A stretch of 64,000 nt of DNA from Fibrobacter succinogenes. Lineage in GTDB: Bacteria > Fibrobacterota > Fibrobacteria > Fibrobacterales > Fibrobacteraceae. The notes beneath the pieces were generated by a model. That model was given only the letters and a program-made list of their open reading frames with translations, was not told the DNA's origin and made no database searches. The translations under genes and the position numbers were made by a program. Where the stretch lies: positions 1 to 64,000 of the forward strand of contig CACVQR010000011.1 of assembly GCA_902756345.1 (NCBI GenBank). The letters run 5' to 3'. Of the stretch, positions 15,547 through 22,879 are shown piece after piece; the first letter of the stretch is position 1; each line of letters begins with the position of its first letter.

Positions 15547-16121
15547 GCCGCCTTAATTTCTTTGTTCAAAATTTTTTGACTGCGTATGGCGACAGTCGGG
15601 TGTTCGCGGTAAACGACTGCGAACAATTTTGTGTACGGGATTTCGCTTTCGGCGAGGTTTCGCATGGCCGCCTTGGCGACTTTTTTGCCGAGTTTTTCGA
15701 AGGCGTAGCGGTCGGCTTCATATTCCTGGTGCCAGCAATACAAATGGAATACAATGCGGAACGGAATGGCCGCTAGGTGTAACCACAGCACAGATTCCAC
15801 AAGCGACATGCCGTGGCTTGCAAGCAAGAAGGCGAATAGCCATACGGCCAGGAGCAACAGGGCTACTTTAGCGAGGTTCCGCAAAATGCCGTGACGCAAT
15901 TCCTTGTGGCCTTCTTCGTGCTTTTTCACGAATTCGTTTTCGGCCGGTTCCTTCTTGTTTTCGGGCAGCGGCACGATATCGTTCAATAGCGGGACCAGGC
16001 GCAACAAGGTAAAGATTCCGCCGCGCATTTGCGTAAGCCTGCGTTCGCGAATTTCAAGCACGAGGCGTGCCACGAATTCAATGGCAAGCAATAGGGCGAG
16101 AATCAGCGTGGCAGAACACAT
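15543..16121 (-). CDS. M48-like membrane zinc metalloprotease
   Basis: Predicted 192 aa from MCSATLILALLLAIEF. The frame opens 26 codons earlier but would then overlap the upstream gene, whose stop is at 16127. A membrane helix at the N terminus is followed by VKKHEEGHKELRHG, a clear HExxH zinc site with the M48 flanks (HELGHxxxxH). Two more hydrophobic segments follow, and then HQEYEADRYAFEKLG, the ExxAD motif carrying the third zinc ligand. It is short for M48 enzymes, so it may be a minimal version. An inner-membrane protein turnover role is inferred from the family. It is cotranscribed with the beta-helix gene upstream, with a 5-base gap. Confidence 0.75.
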   Translation of the reverse strand: MCSATLILALLLAIEFVARLVLEIRERRLTQMRGGIFTLLRLVPLLNDIVPLPENKKEPAENEFVKKHEEGHKELRHGILRNLAKVALLLLAVWLFAFLLASHGMSLVESVLWLHLAAIPFRIVFHLYCWHQEYEADRYAFEKLGKKVAKAAMRNLAESEIPYTKLFAVVYREHPTVAIRSQKILNKEIKAA

Positions 16122-16126
16122 CTTTG

Positions 16127-18004
16127 CTATTCGGGCTTGTTCGTTTTGACAATGGAATTCAGGCGGCGCAACTTTTCTTCGACGCGGGCTTTTTCCCATT
16201 CGGTGAATCCCTTGTCAATCGGGTGCGCGTCATCGTAGTCGTCAAAAATTTGGCGGCCGCGTTCGTTGTCCTTGTCGAGCCCGTGAGTCACGCGTTCGTA
16301 CCAGTCCTTTTCAAGCTGGCGGTATCGCTTGAGCAGTTCGTCGAATGTTTCGGGCAACACAACCACGCGCATCACGTCCTTGTTCGCGTCGTTGGTGGCC
16401 ATGCGGCGCAGTTCCTTTACGGGTTGCGCCTGCAGGTTTGCATCGTTTACAACCAGGGTGATAATCTGCTCGAGCGCGTAGCGTTCCATGTATTCCTGGT
16501 ACGTCTTGATCGCCTGCTGGCGAATGCGTTCGCGCATAAAGTTTTCGCCGAGGCCGTCGATGTGTTCCTTGGTGTAAATGTCGCGGATAGCGCTCACTTG
16601 CAGGCGCTGGTAGGCGTCGAAAACATAGCGCACGGTTTCGGGGCTAAAGATGCTGTAGAAGGTGGCGGGCACAATGCCCTTGCCGCGCAGCGAATACTTG
16701 TAGAGATTGCGGTCAAGCGCGTAGGCGTTGCGGGCGTAGTTCCAACCGGGTACGATTTCGTTCAGGCGAGGTGCCACACCCACCAGTTGCGGGTCACCCG
16801 GGCGAATCAGCGAGAACGGGAATTTGACGCGCTGCGGGAGCGTGGTAAGTCCTGTCGCAATCAAGGTGAATGGCGATTCGCGGTAGTTCGCGGGGAACTT
16901 GATATTCACGCCGAGGCCAAAGAACATTCCCTGGCCGGGCATGACTTCTTGGTCGGGCATGCGGCCGGTGTGGTTGCTGCCCACGTTTGCGCCGTAGCCC
17001 AAGTTTCCGCAGCCTTCGGGCCAAAGAGCCGCAATCAAGAGCGAGTGGTGGTGCATCTGGGTCATGGGGCCCACGTAAGAGCTGTTGACTTCGCCTTCTT
17101 CGATGTGGCAGCACGGCGCGATAATCGAAGACTTCACGATTGCCTTGCAGGCGACTGTGGTGCGGCTCATGAGTACAGAACCCTGCACCTCGGCACCGGT
17201 GTGAATGGTGACCGACTTTTGCACGTTCGAATTTTCGAGAATCACGGAATCGTAAACGTGGCTCGGTTCTTCGAGCGAAGAAAGCACCACGGAATTGCGG
17301 ATTTTTTCGGCACCTTCGATGCGTGCGTGCGCACCGATCCAGCTGTTACGAATAATGTTTGTATTGCAGACCACGGCGCCCTTGCCCACGACGCCGAACG
17401 GGAACGCAGTCTCTTCGCGGTAGGCCTTGAGCTGTTCGTCGAAGGCTGCTGCGACTTCGGGGTCCGGCTTGTGGAACAGCTGTGCTTCTACAAGTTCCAT
17501 GGTAATTTCGGGGAACACGGCGACTTTACGGCCGCCCATTTCGTTGCCCACGTGCATGGAATTCCCGATCATGTAGCTGATTTTTCCGCTACTGATGATG
17601 GAGCCCACGTTCTGGATAACCGCGCTGCTGCGCACCAGAATGTTGCTGAGCATGGCCACCTTATGGACCAATGCGTTTTCGATAAAGCAATTGTGTACAA
17701 GGCTGTCGTAAATGCCTGTAGGGAACGACACGTCGCCCGGCAATAAAAGCGTTCCGAAAAATTTAGGCAGGTAGACTTCGCCCATGAACGACGAACGGAT
17801 AATGCGGTTTGCGTCGAAGTCAGATTCGACCATGACCTTGTCCCAGGATTCGGAGCGGTTACCGTTTTTTTCGAGAATCTGGATTTCGTCTTCGGTCAGG
17901 TGGCGGTATTTTGCGGTTCCGGCCCTGATTCCCTTGAAATTTTCGACGGAGGTCGCCAAAATGCTGTTCTTGAGCACTTTTTTCAATTTTAACAATCGCT
18001 GCAT
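16127..18004 (-). CDS. Left-handed beta-helix protein, DUF4954 type
   Basis: Predicted 625 aa. Residues about 75-330 show hexapeptide-like repeats (e.g. VHNCFIENALVHKVAMLSNI, NSWIGAHARIEGAEKIRNSV, ENSNVQKSVTIHTGAEVQGS), as in left-handed beta-helix acyl- and nucleotidyltransferases. Then follow GCGNLGYGANVGSNHTGRMPDQE and GVNIKFPANYRESPF, blocks typical of DUF4954 proteins of Bacteroidota and Fibrobacteres. The C-terminal 250 residues are helical and charged. There is no signal peptide. A sugar-nucleotide or transferase role is suspected from the fold only. Confidence 0.8.
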   Translation of the reverse strand: MQRLLKLKKVLKNSILATSVENFKGIRAGTAKYRHLTEDEIQILEKNGNRSESWDKVMVESDFDANRIIRSSFMGEVYLPKFFGTLLLPGDVSFPTGIYDSLVHNCFIENALVHKVAMLSNILVRSSAVIQNVGSIISSGKISYMIGNSMHVGNEMGGRKVAVFPEITMELVEAQLFHKPDPEVAAAFDEQLKAYREETAFPFGVVGKGAVVCNTNIIRNSWIGAHARIEGAEKIRNSVVLSSLEEPSHVYDSVILENSNVQKSVTIHTGAEVQGSVLMSRTTVACKAIVKSSIIAPCCHIEEGEVNSSYVGPMTQMHHHSLLIAALWPEGCGNLGYGANVGSNHTGRMPDQEVMPGQGMFFGLGVNIKFPANYRESPFTLIATGLTTLPQRVKFPFSLIRPGDPQLVGVAPRLNEIVPGWNYARNAYALDRNLYKYSLRGKGIVPATFYSIFSPETVRYVFDAYQRLQVSAIRDIYTKEHIDGLGENFMRERIRQQAIKTYQEYMERYALEQIITLVVNDANLQAQPVKELRRMATNDANKDVMRVVVLPETFDELLKRYRQLEKDWYERVTHGLDKDNERGRQIFDDYDDAHPIDKGFTEWEKARVEEKLRRLNSIVKTNKPE

Positions 18005-18019
18005 GTCGTAAAAATAGCC

Positions 18020-18027
18020 TAAATTTG
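18020..18027 (+). promoter_or_regulatory. FCB-type -7 element
   Basis: TAAATTTG ends 5 bases before the ATG at 18033. The gap AGTCG has no ribosome site, so a leaderless mRNA is likely. Confidence 0.5.
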
Positions 18028-18032
18028 AGTCG

Positions 18033-18485
18033 ATGATGAAAGAGCTGCTCTATAATTTGATACGAAAACACAAGTATAATATCTCGATTTATACCGAAGA
18101 GATCTTTGAAAGACGTTGTCAAGAAGAAATTATCCGCAGTGACGAGGATAACAGCTCGTTTGTATATCTGGAATTTGATTTTGAAACATTGAAAAAGGAA
18201 TTACCCGACGAGGGCGATTTCACGCAGTTCTGGAATTCCATTTTCGCCGTGTTGAGCAGTGGCAGCCGTGGAAGCGACATTATCGGGTTCCTGGAACATG
18301 AATCGGGAATCGGCATGCTATTGCTCGATTCCAAGCTTGATGGCTGGCAGCGAGTGAAGGGCCGTATCGAACAGAAGGCCGACGCCGACAACAATGGTAA
18401 AATCAAGGCCATTTTGGATAATGTCATTAAGCCGATCCTTTACCCGGCTTGCATTCAGAACGCGCCCACGCCGGCGGCTGTGTAG
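18033..18485 (+). CDS. Conserved-looking hypothetical protein, cytoplasmic
   Basis: Predicted 150 aa (the second Met, at 18036, is equally possible). There is no signal peptide or membrane segment. It has an acidic central part (FVYLEFDFETLKKELPDEGD) and a mixed alpha/beta composition with GSDIIGFLEHESGIGMLLLD near residues 85-105. The stop is 2 bases before the ATG of the glycosyltransferase, so the two are cotranscribed and probably translationally coupled. I do not recognise a family. The coupling suggests a link with polysaccharide or glycolipid synthesis, which is inference only. Confidence 0.75.
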   Translation: MMKELLYNLIRKHKYNISIYTEEIFERRCQEEIIRSDEDNSSFVYLEFDFETLKKELPDEGDFTQFWNSIFAVLSSGSRGSDIIGFLEHESGIGMLLLDSKLDGWQRVKGRIEQKADADNNGKIKAILDNVIKPILYPACIQNAPTPAAV

Positions 18486-18487
18486 TT

Positions 18488-19783
18488 ATGACTGAACAAT
18501 CCGGCGTTCAAAAAGTTTTAGTCATCGGTTCGGTTTACCCGCGCTTTCACGAAGACGCCGAAGTCCCTTGGTTGCGGACCTCCATTGCGCACCTCAAAAA
18601 GGCGGGCCTCGACATCCAGGTTTTGGCGCCTGCGTACAAGGGGCTCAAAAGTCACGAAATCGATGGCGTCAAGGTGAACCGTTTTCGCTATGCTCCCGCC
18701 AAATGGGAATTCCTGACCCACGAAGAAGGCGCCCCGAGCAAGATGGCAAACAAGCCCTGGCTGCAGCTCTTGGCGATTCCCTATATCATCAGCGGGTTCT
18801 TCAAGTGCATTAAAATTTGCCGCAAGTTTAAGCCCGATATCATTCATGCGCACTGGCCGTTTCCGCACGCCTACATCGCGCTCGGTGCCGCTAAGTTGTT
18901 CAAAATTCCGCTGGTGCTGAATTTCCACGGGGCAGAACTCCTGCTCATCCGCAAAAAGAAATGGGTCAAGCCGCTCCTTAAATTTGCAATCGGCCAGGCG
19001 CAGGCCGTGTTTGCGAACTCGAGCTTTACTGCTGGTAAAATCAAGGCCCTCCGCAACGTCGATGTCGAGTGGAGCCCGTACGGCACGACTCTTGAATTCG
19101 GAAATCGGAATTCGGAATTCGGAATGGAGCCGCACCCGATAAATAACAAGTTCAAAATCTTGTTCGTCGGGCGCCACATTGAACGCAAGGGCATTCGCTA
19201 CCTGATTGAAGCGGCCAAGTACCTGCCCCGTGAAAGTTTCGAAATCCGAATCGTCGGCGTCGGCGATTTGACCGAACAGCTGAAGATGCAAGCAGATGCA
19301 TTGTGTCATCCTGAGCTATACGAAACTAAGAACTTTAGTTCTCAAGTTGAGTTATGCCCTTTGGGTAGCAGTGAAACGGAGTCGAAGGATCTGCCGGCCG
19401 AAATCATCTTCACCGGCAAGCTTTCGCCCGAAGCGCTTGCAAGCGAGTACAAGACTGCCAACGTCTTCACGCTCCCGGCGATTGTCGACAGCAAGGGCGA
19501 CACCGAAGGCCTCGGCGTCGTACTCATCGAAGCCATGGAACTCGGCCTCCCCATTGTGGCAAGCAATGTGGGCGGAATCCCCGATGTCGTGATTGACGGC
19601 GAAACGGGAATTCTCGTTCCCGAAAAAGACCCCGAGGCCCTCGCAAGCGCCTACAAGCGTCTCGCCGCCGAGCCCGAGCTTGTAAAGCACCTGCTCGCCG
19701 GCGCCCAGAAGCGCATCAACGAATGCTTCACCTGGGACGGAATCATTCAGCGCCAGATCGAAGTTTACAACAAGCTAAAGTAA
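18488..19783 (+). CDS. GT4-family glycosyltransferase with in-frame repeat insertions
   Basis: Predicted 431 aa from MTEQSGVQKVLVIGSVYPRF. The fold is GT-B: an N-terminal acceptor domain with HAHWPFPHAYIALGAAKLFK and FHGAELLLIRKKKW, then a donor domain with ILFVGRHIERKGIRYLIEA, VFTLPAIVDSKGDTEGLGVV and (L)IEAMELGLPIVASNVGGIPD, the EX7E-type signature of GT4. It would transfer a sugar from a nucleotide donor, in the cytoplasm, to a glycan or lipid. Two stretches do not fit the family: residues about 202-216 (EFGNRNSEFG) and about 273-301 (CHPELYET...ETESKD). Both coincide with DNA repeats and keep the frame. The last 9 bases overlap the converging gene. Confidence 0.88.
   Translation: MTEQSGVQKVLVIGSVYPRFHEDAEVPWLRTSIAHLKKAGLDIQVLAPAYKGLKSHEIDGVKVNRFRYAPAKWEFLTHEEGAPSKMANKPWLQLLAIPYIISGFFKCIKICRKFKPDIIHAHWPFPHAYIALGAAKLFKIPLVLNFHGAELLLIRKKKWVKPLLKFAIGQAQAVFANSSFTAGKIKALRNVDVEWSPYGTTLEFGNRNSEFGMEPHPINNKFKILFVGRHIERKGIRYLIEAAKYLPRESFEIRIVGVGDLTEQLKMQADALCHPELYETKNFSSQVELCPLGSSETESKDLPAEIIFTGKLSPEALASEYKTANVFTLPAIVDSKGDTEGLGVVLIEAMELGLPIVASNVGGIPDVVIDGETGILVPEKDPEALASAYKRLAAEPELVKHLLAGAQKRINECFTWDGIIQRQIEVYNKLK
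19094..19125. repeat. GAATTCGG-type simple repeat inside the glycosyltransferase
   Basis: The unit 'GGAATTC' / 'GAATTCGGAA' recurs three to four times (with one GAAATCGG variant) inside the coding frame, giving EFGNRNSEFG in the linker before the donor domain. A similar string occurs outside genes at 26384-26406, which marks it as a dispersed repeat rather than ordinary coding sequence. Confidence 0.65.
19305..19391. repeat. REP-like element (GTCATCCTGAG...GAAGGATC) inside a coding region
   Basis: The ends GTCATCCTGAGC and GTCGAAGGATC are the two arms of a widespread intergenic palindrome. AGAACT-TT-AGTTCT forms an inner hairpin. It lies within the glycosyltransferase, adds about 29 codons and keeps the frame. 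The element at 59098-59131 is the same type in its normal intergenic setting. Confidence 0.7.
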
Positions 19784-20668
19784 GTACCATTCCCATTCAA
19801 GGTCGTAGTTGCTGTTGTAATCTTCGTGCTCCTTGATATCGGTAGATTTTAGGTACCCGATATTGGAAGTCGTAAAGCATTTACCTGAAGTATAAGAGTC
19901 GTTTACCGAAACATCTTCGTCGATGACTTTGGGGCAAATTTTAATCTGGTCCGTCCCCTTGTTGATTGTATAGGATTTGGTGACGGAACCGCTCCATAGC
20001 CTGGTATCTTGCTTGTCGATAAAGGTGGTGGTGTTTATGGTTTGCCCTAAAACGCCGTCGCTGTAAGTGTAAATCGTGAACGAAACTTCCGGGTCGCCAG
20101 CGTTGTCTAAACCGTCCCAATTACTTGAAAGCTGTTTGTAATAGGTCAGGGTAATTTTCATTGACTTTGCTGTGGTCAAGTAATAGAGAGCGCTGGAACT
20201 GCTAGATACATAGCGGGATGAACTGCTAGAATAGCTGCATTGATACCCATAATTGGAGCAACAGTAACTGTTACTGTAAGTACTTGTACCCAGGCGGCAT
20301 TTTTCAGATTCGCTTACGTAGCTGGAGCTGCTGTAGTATGTGTACTGGCACTGATAGCCATAGTAATCGCAGCAATAGCTAGCGCCATAAGTGCTTGTAC
20401 CTAGACGGCATTTTTCGGATTCGCTTACGTAGCTGGAACTGCTGGAATATTTGACGCTGCATTTTTCGCCAAACATTTCACAGCACCAGCTATTGTATTC
20501 GTCCTTTCCGTTAAAGCACATGCTTTTTCTTTTGGCGTCGTAAACATCGTCGCTGGCGTTTGCTATTTCGTCTTCTGCCACTTCAAAAGGGCTTTCTTTG
20601 CTGCATGCCGTAAACGGAATGGTAGAAGCTAAACATAGAATGCTGATAATGCTTTTAAAGAATTTCAT
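19775..20668 (-). CDS. Lipoprotein with tandem Cys-rich, Ser-linked repeats
   Basis: Predicted 297 aa from MKFFKSIISILCL (the frame opens 7 codons earlier). The lipobox is PFTA-C at about residue 22. Between about residues 55 and 165 lie three similar units: 'C...(D/G).Y..(W/Y)CC...(G).(K/Q)C', with the second and third sharing SSYVSESEKCRLGTSTY almost exactly and separated by runs of Ser. The C-terminal 130 residues form a beta-rich domain (KITLTYYKQLSSNWDGLDNA). This is a typical Fibrobacter surface lipoprotein layout. The Cys pattern suggests two disulfides per unit. Function unknown. Confidence 0.82.
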   Translation of the reverse strand: MKFFKSIISILCLASTIPFTACSKESPFEVAEDEIANASDDVYDAKRKSMCFNGKDEYNSWCCEMFGEKCSVKYSSSSSYVSESEKCRLGTSTYGASYCCDYYGYQCQYTYYSSSSYVSESEKCRLGTSTYSNSYCCSNYGYQCSYSSSSSRYVSSSSSALYYLTTAKSMKITLTYYKQLSSNWDGLDNAGDPEVSFTIYTYSDGVLGQTINTTTFIDKQDTRLWSGSVTKSYTINKGTDQIKICPKVIDEDVSVNDSYTSGKCFTTSNIGYLKSTDIKEHEDYNSNYDLEWEWYLL

Positions 20669-20678
20669 ACTGAATCTC

Positions 20679-21815
20679 CTACCATGCAAAATCCATGCTT
20701 ATTCGCCAAGTATAGAGGCCGCTCACGTAGGCGAAAATTTCATCAACATTCGTTCGTAACGAAATCAAGAGAATCTGCCATTGTATTGAAAAATGCCTAT
20801 AGAATTCTATACCGAATCCCAGGTGTTCAAGAAATTCCCAGTCCGCGATAGTGAATGCCCCGTCGCAATCAAATGAATTGTCTGTATGGTAATAATTAGT
20901 ATAATAGGTGTTATAACCATTGTCGTAGCCGTAATAATAATCATCATATATTCTATTTTCCCAGCTCCAGTCTGCATAGTAGTGGGGAATCCAGGCGTAT
21001 ATGGGTTTTCTGATAAGCGTACTTATGCTTGCGAAGGGACTGATTTCTTTTGTTTTCCCGATAGGGAATCCAAAACGGAATTGCAGGGGAATTTCAAATA
21101 GAATGCTGTGATAGTCTATTTCGCCATAGGCATTATCGGCATTGTAGTTATACAAGTCATCTTCTTTAAAGTAATAGTCTGCATGGTGGTATACAATATT
21201 TAATCCCGTCTGGAAAGAACCCCATTGGTAAAAATACCAACGTAATAAAAAGCCTAGGCTCGCCCCGATGTGATCGGTTCCGAAATCGTGTATCCGATTC
21301 ACTTCGTGGTTCGCGACTTCATATTCCTGGAAATAATCAAATCCAAGCGAAATGCCCTTGTAGAAAGAACGCTTCCTTTGGTCTGGAATCACTTCCACGT
21401 GTTGCGGGGCGGAGGGCGTAATGATTGCATGGTTTGTGTCGGGGGCCGCCTCTTGAGTGGCGGTATCGCGAGTTGCAGTGTCTATGGCGATGGTGTCTTG
21501 TGGCGGAACAACAGAGCTGTCGCTGATACTTGCCGAAGTGTCAGCTGCGTTTACAGAATCAGCTTCTGTTACAGCGGTTGAGTCGAAACTTTGTGCGGTA
21601 TCGCTTAAAACGGTGTCTGCGGCAACGGTGTCTGTGGCAACGGTATCTGCGGGAATGCTGTCAATCATCTCGGAGCATTTGCAAAGAAGTTCCACCTTGG
21701 CGCAAGCGGGGGAATCGCTTTTGCCCATGCAGGATCCGCAAAATTCAATGCAGGTGTCGTTAGCGAAAACGCTAATTGATAAGAATAAAAGGTACGGGAG
21801 GATTTTATTTTTCAT
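20679..21815 (-). CDS. Outer-membrane barrel protein with N-terminal Cys motif
   Basis: Predicted 378 aa from MKNKILPYLLFLSISV; the frame opens 20 codons earlier but this ATG overlaps the stop of the gene upstream (TAATG). After the signal peptide comes CIEFCGSCMGKSDSPACAKV then ELLCKC, a Cys cluster also found in the upstream gene. Then follows an Asp/Thr/Ser-rich linker (repeats of 'ADTV'), and from about residue 165 a barrel-like domain (KGISLGFDYFQEYE, GFLLRWYFYQWGSFQTGLNI, PLQFRFGFPIG) ending WRISMDFAW. Probably an outer-membrane protein with a periplasmic Cys module; function unknown. Confidence 0.78.
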   Translation of the reverse strand: MKNKILPYLLFLSISVFANDTCIEFCGSCMGKSDSPACAKVELLCKCSEMIDSIPADTVATDTVAADTVLSDTAQSFDSTAVTEADSVNAADTSASISDSSVVPPQDTIAIDTATRDTATQEAAPDTNHAIITPSAPQHVEVIPDQRKRSFYKGISLGFDYFQEYEVANHEVNRIHDFGTDHIGASLGFLLRWYFYQWGSFQTGLNIVYHHADYYFKEDDLYNYNADNAYGEIDYHSILFEIPLQFRFGFPIGKTKEISPFASISTLIRKPIYAWIPHYYADWSWENRIYDDYYYGYDNGYNTYYTNYYHTDNSFDCDGAFTIADWEFLEHLGFGIEFYRHFSIQWQILLISLRTNVDEIFAYVSGLYTWRISMDFAW

Positions 21816-22270
21816 TATAGTGATGCTAAGATGATGACGAGTGCTAACACGATGCCGCCCCCAATGGCAACCCATATCCCCGTATTACTCTTTTCCTTCA
21901 TTTCGTAAGAACCGTCGGCTTGCAGTTCGGCGGTGTATTCGCTGTCGCCCTTGTAACCGAAGTTGACGTTCATGATGGCGCCGTCTTTCTTTTTTTCTGG
22001 AGGCGGCGCAAAAGAAGCCTTCATGATAGGTGCGCTTGGAGCGGGCTCGACGGTTTCGCTCACGGCTTCGGGTTCTTCGGGTTGAGAATTTTCGACATTA
22101 CCAGAATCTGTTTCGCCAGACTCGTTGCATTGGCATGTCTCGATGATTTCGGTGCACAATTCCGACTGTTCTTCGATGCATTTTTTGCAGAAATCAACGC
22201 ATGCGGCATCGTTTGTTACGGCAAAGGCAAACGAACTAGCGAATAAAATGGATAAAAACAACTTGAGCAT
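21815..22270 (-). CDS. Small envelope protein with Cys motif and C-terminal membrane helix
   Basis: Predicted 151 aa. A signal peptide (MLKLFLSILFASSFAFA) is followed by ACVDFCKKCIEEQSELCTEI then IETCQC, the same CxxFCxxC...C....CxC pattern as the next gene. A Glu/Pro-rich linker, a short block (IMNVNFGYKGDSEYTAELQA) and a C-terminal membrane helix with GGG (WVAIGGGIVLALVIILASL) follow. Its TAA overlaps the next ATG by one base, so translation is probably coupled. The pair likely works together at the envelope. Function unknown. Confidence 0.78.
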   Translation of the reverse strand: MLKLFLSILFASSFAFAVTNDAACVDFCKKCIEEQSELCTEIIETCQCNESGETDSGNVENSQPEEPEAVSETVEPAPSAPIMKASFAPPPEKKKDGAIMNVNFGYKGDSEYTAELQADGSYEMKEKSNTGIWVAIGGGIVLALVIILASL

Positions 22271-22278
22271 GACATTCC

Positions 22279-22749
22279 CTACTCAGAAAGAATAACCGCT
22301 GTCACGACTCCTGCGATGGCTAAAATGCCAAGTAGAATTAACCAAGCGGGGGTATGTTGCGACACTTCGGTGTTGTTCTGGATTGCGGCGTAGTCGGGTC
22401 TTGGGCGAAGTCCGATAATGCGGTTGTTCACGACCATGATTCCCACAAGTTCGGTACGAACGCTCCACAAGTCGACGCGGTCCTTGTCATTGGGCTTAAA
22501 GTCGCGCCCGTCACGCACGGACTTGTAAAGGTGGGGTCTGTAGTTGTACACGAATTCCACGGTGTCGCCACGGTATTCGGTAAAGACCGGTGTGCCGAGA
22601 AGCGGCGCGATTTTTTGAATGTTCGGTTCGGCGAGAATGGTTTGCATATCGTCGTCATCGACCCAGTTTTCTTTGAGGCCGTATGTGGATGCACAACCGG
22701 TAAGGAATAACACTGTCAAGGCGATTAAGGCGAAAATGCTCTTTTTCAT
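22279..22749 (-). CDS. Lipoprotein with C-terminal membrane segment
   Basis: Predicted 156 aa with the lipobox LTG-C (Cys at residue 19) after a hydrophobic signal. The middle (IQKIAPLLGTPVFTEYRGDT, VEFVYNYRPHLYKSV) resembles the small SmpA/OmlA-like fold of outer-membrane lipoproteins, though weakly. It ends with a hydrophobic stretch, PAWLILLGILAIAGVVTAVI, like the end of the next gene. It is the first gene of the run 22749 to about 19775, with 8 bases to the next start. Confidence 0.72.
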   Translation of the reverse strand: MKKSIFALIALTVLFLTGCASTYGLKENWVDDDDMQTILAEPNIQKIAPLLGTPVFTEYRGDTVEFVYNYRPHLYKSVRDGRDFKPNDKDRVDLWSVRTELVGIMVVNNRIIGLRPRPDYAAIQNNTEVSQHTPAWLILLGILAIAGVVTAVILSE

Positions 22750-22762
22750 AAAATGCTCCCTT

Positions 22763-22790
22763 GAAAAAAATCCGGAAGGAGTCCGGATTC
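22763..22790 (-). terminator. Terminator between metallophosphoesterase and lipoprotein genes
   Basis: On the minus strand AATCCGGA, a 5-base loop and TCCGGATT are followed by a T-tract. It lies about 90 bases past the stop at 22880 and only 14 bases upstream of the next start. The lipoprotein's promoter must therefore be upstream of or inside the hairpin, which makes attenuation possible. Confidence 0.65.
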
Positions 22791-22879
22791 TTATCAGTCT
22801 AATGTAAATATATCAAAACAATTGCAAAGGGTCAAGGTTTTATTTTAGTTATAATGAAAACCTATGTGTCGCCCTGCTG

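Noticed and set aside
16067-17746. 559-codon plus-strand frame opposite the DUF4954 gene
   Set aside because: Antisense shadow; the minus strand has clear hexapeptide repeats and family blocks.
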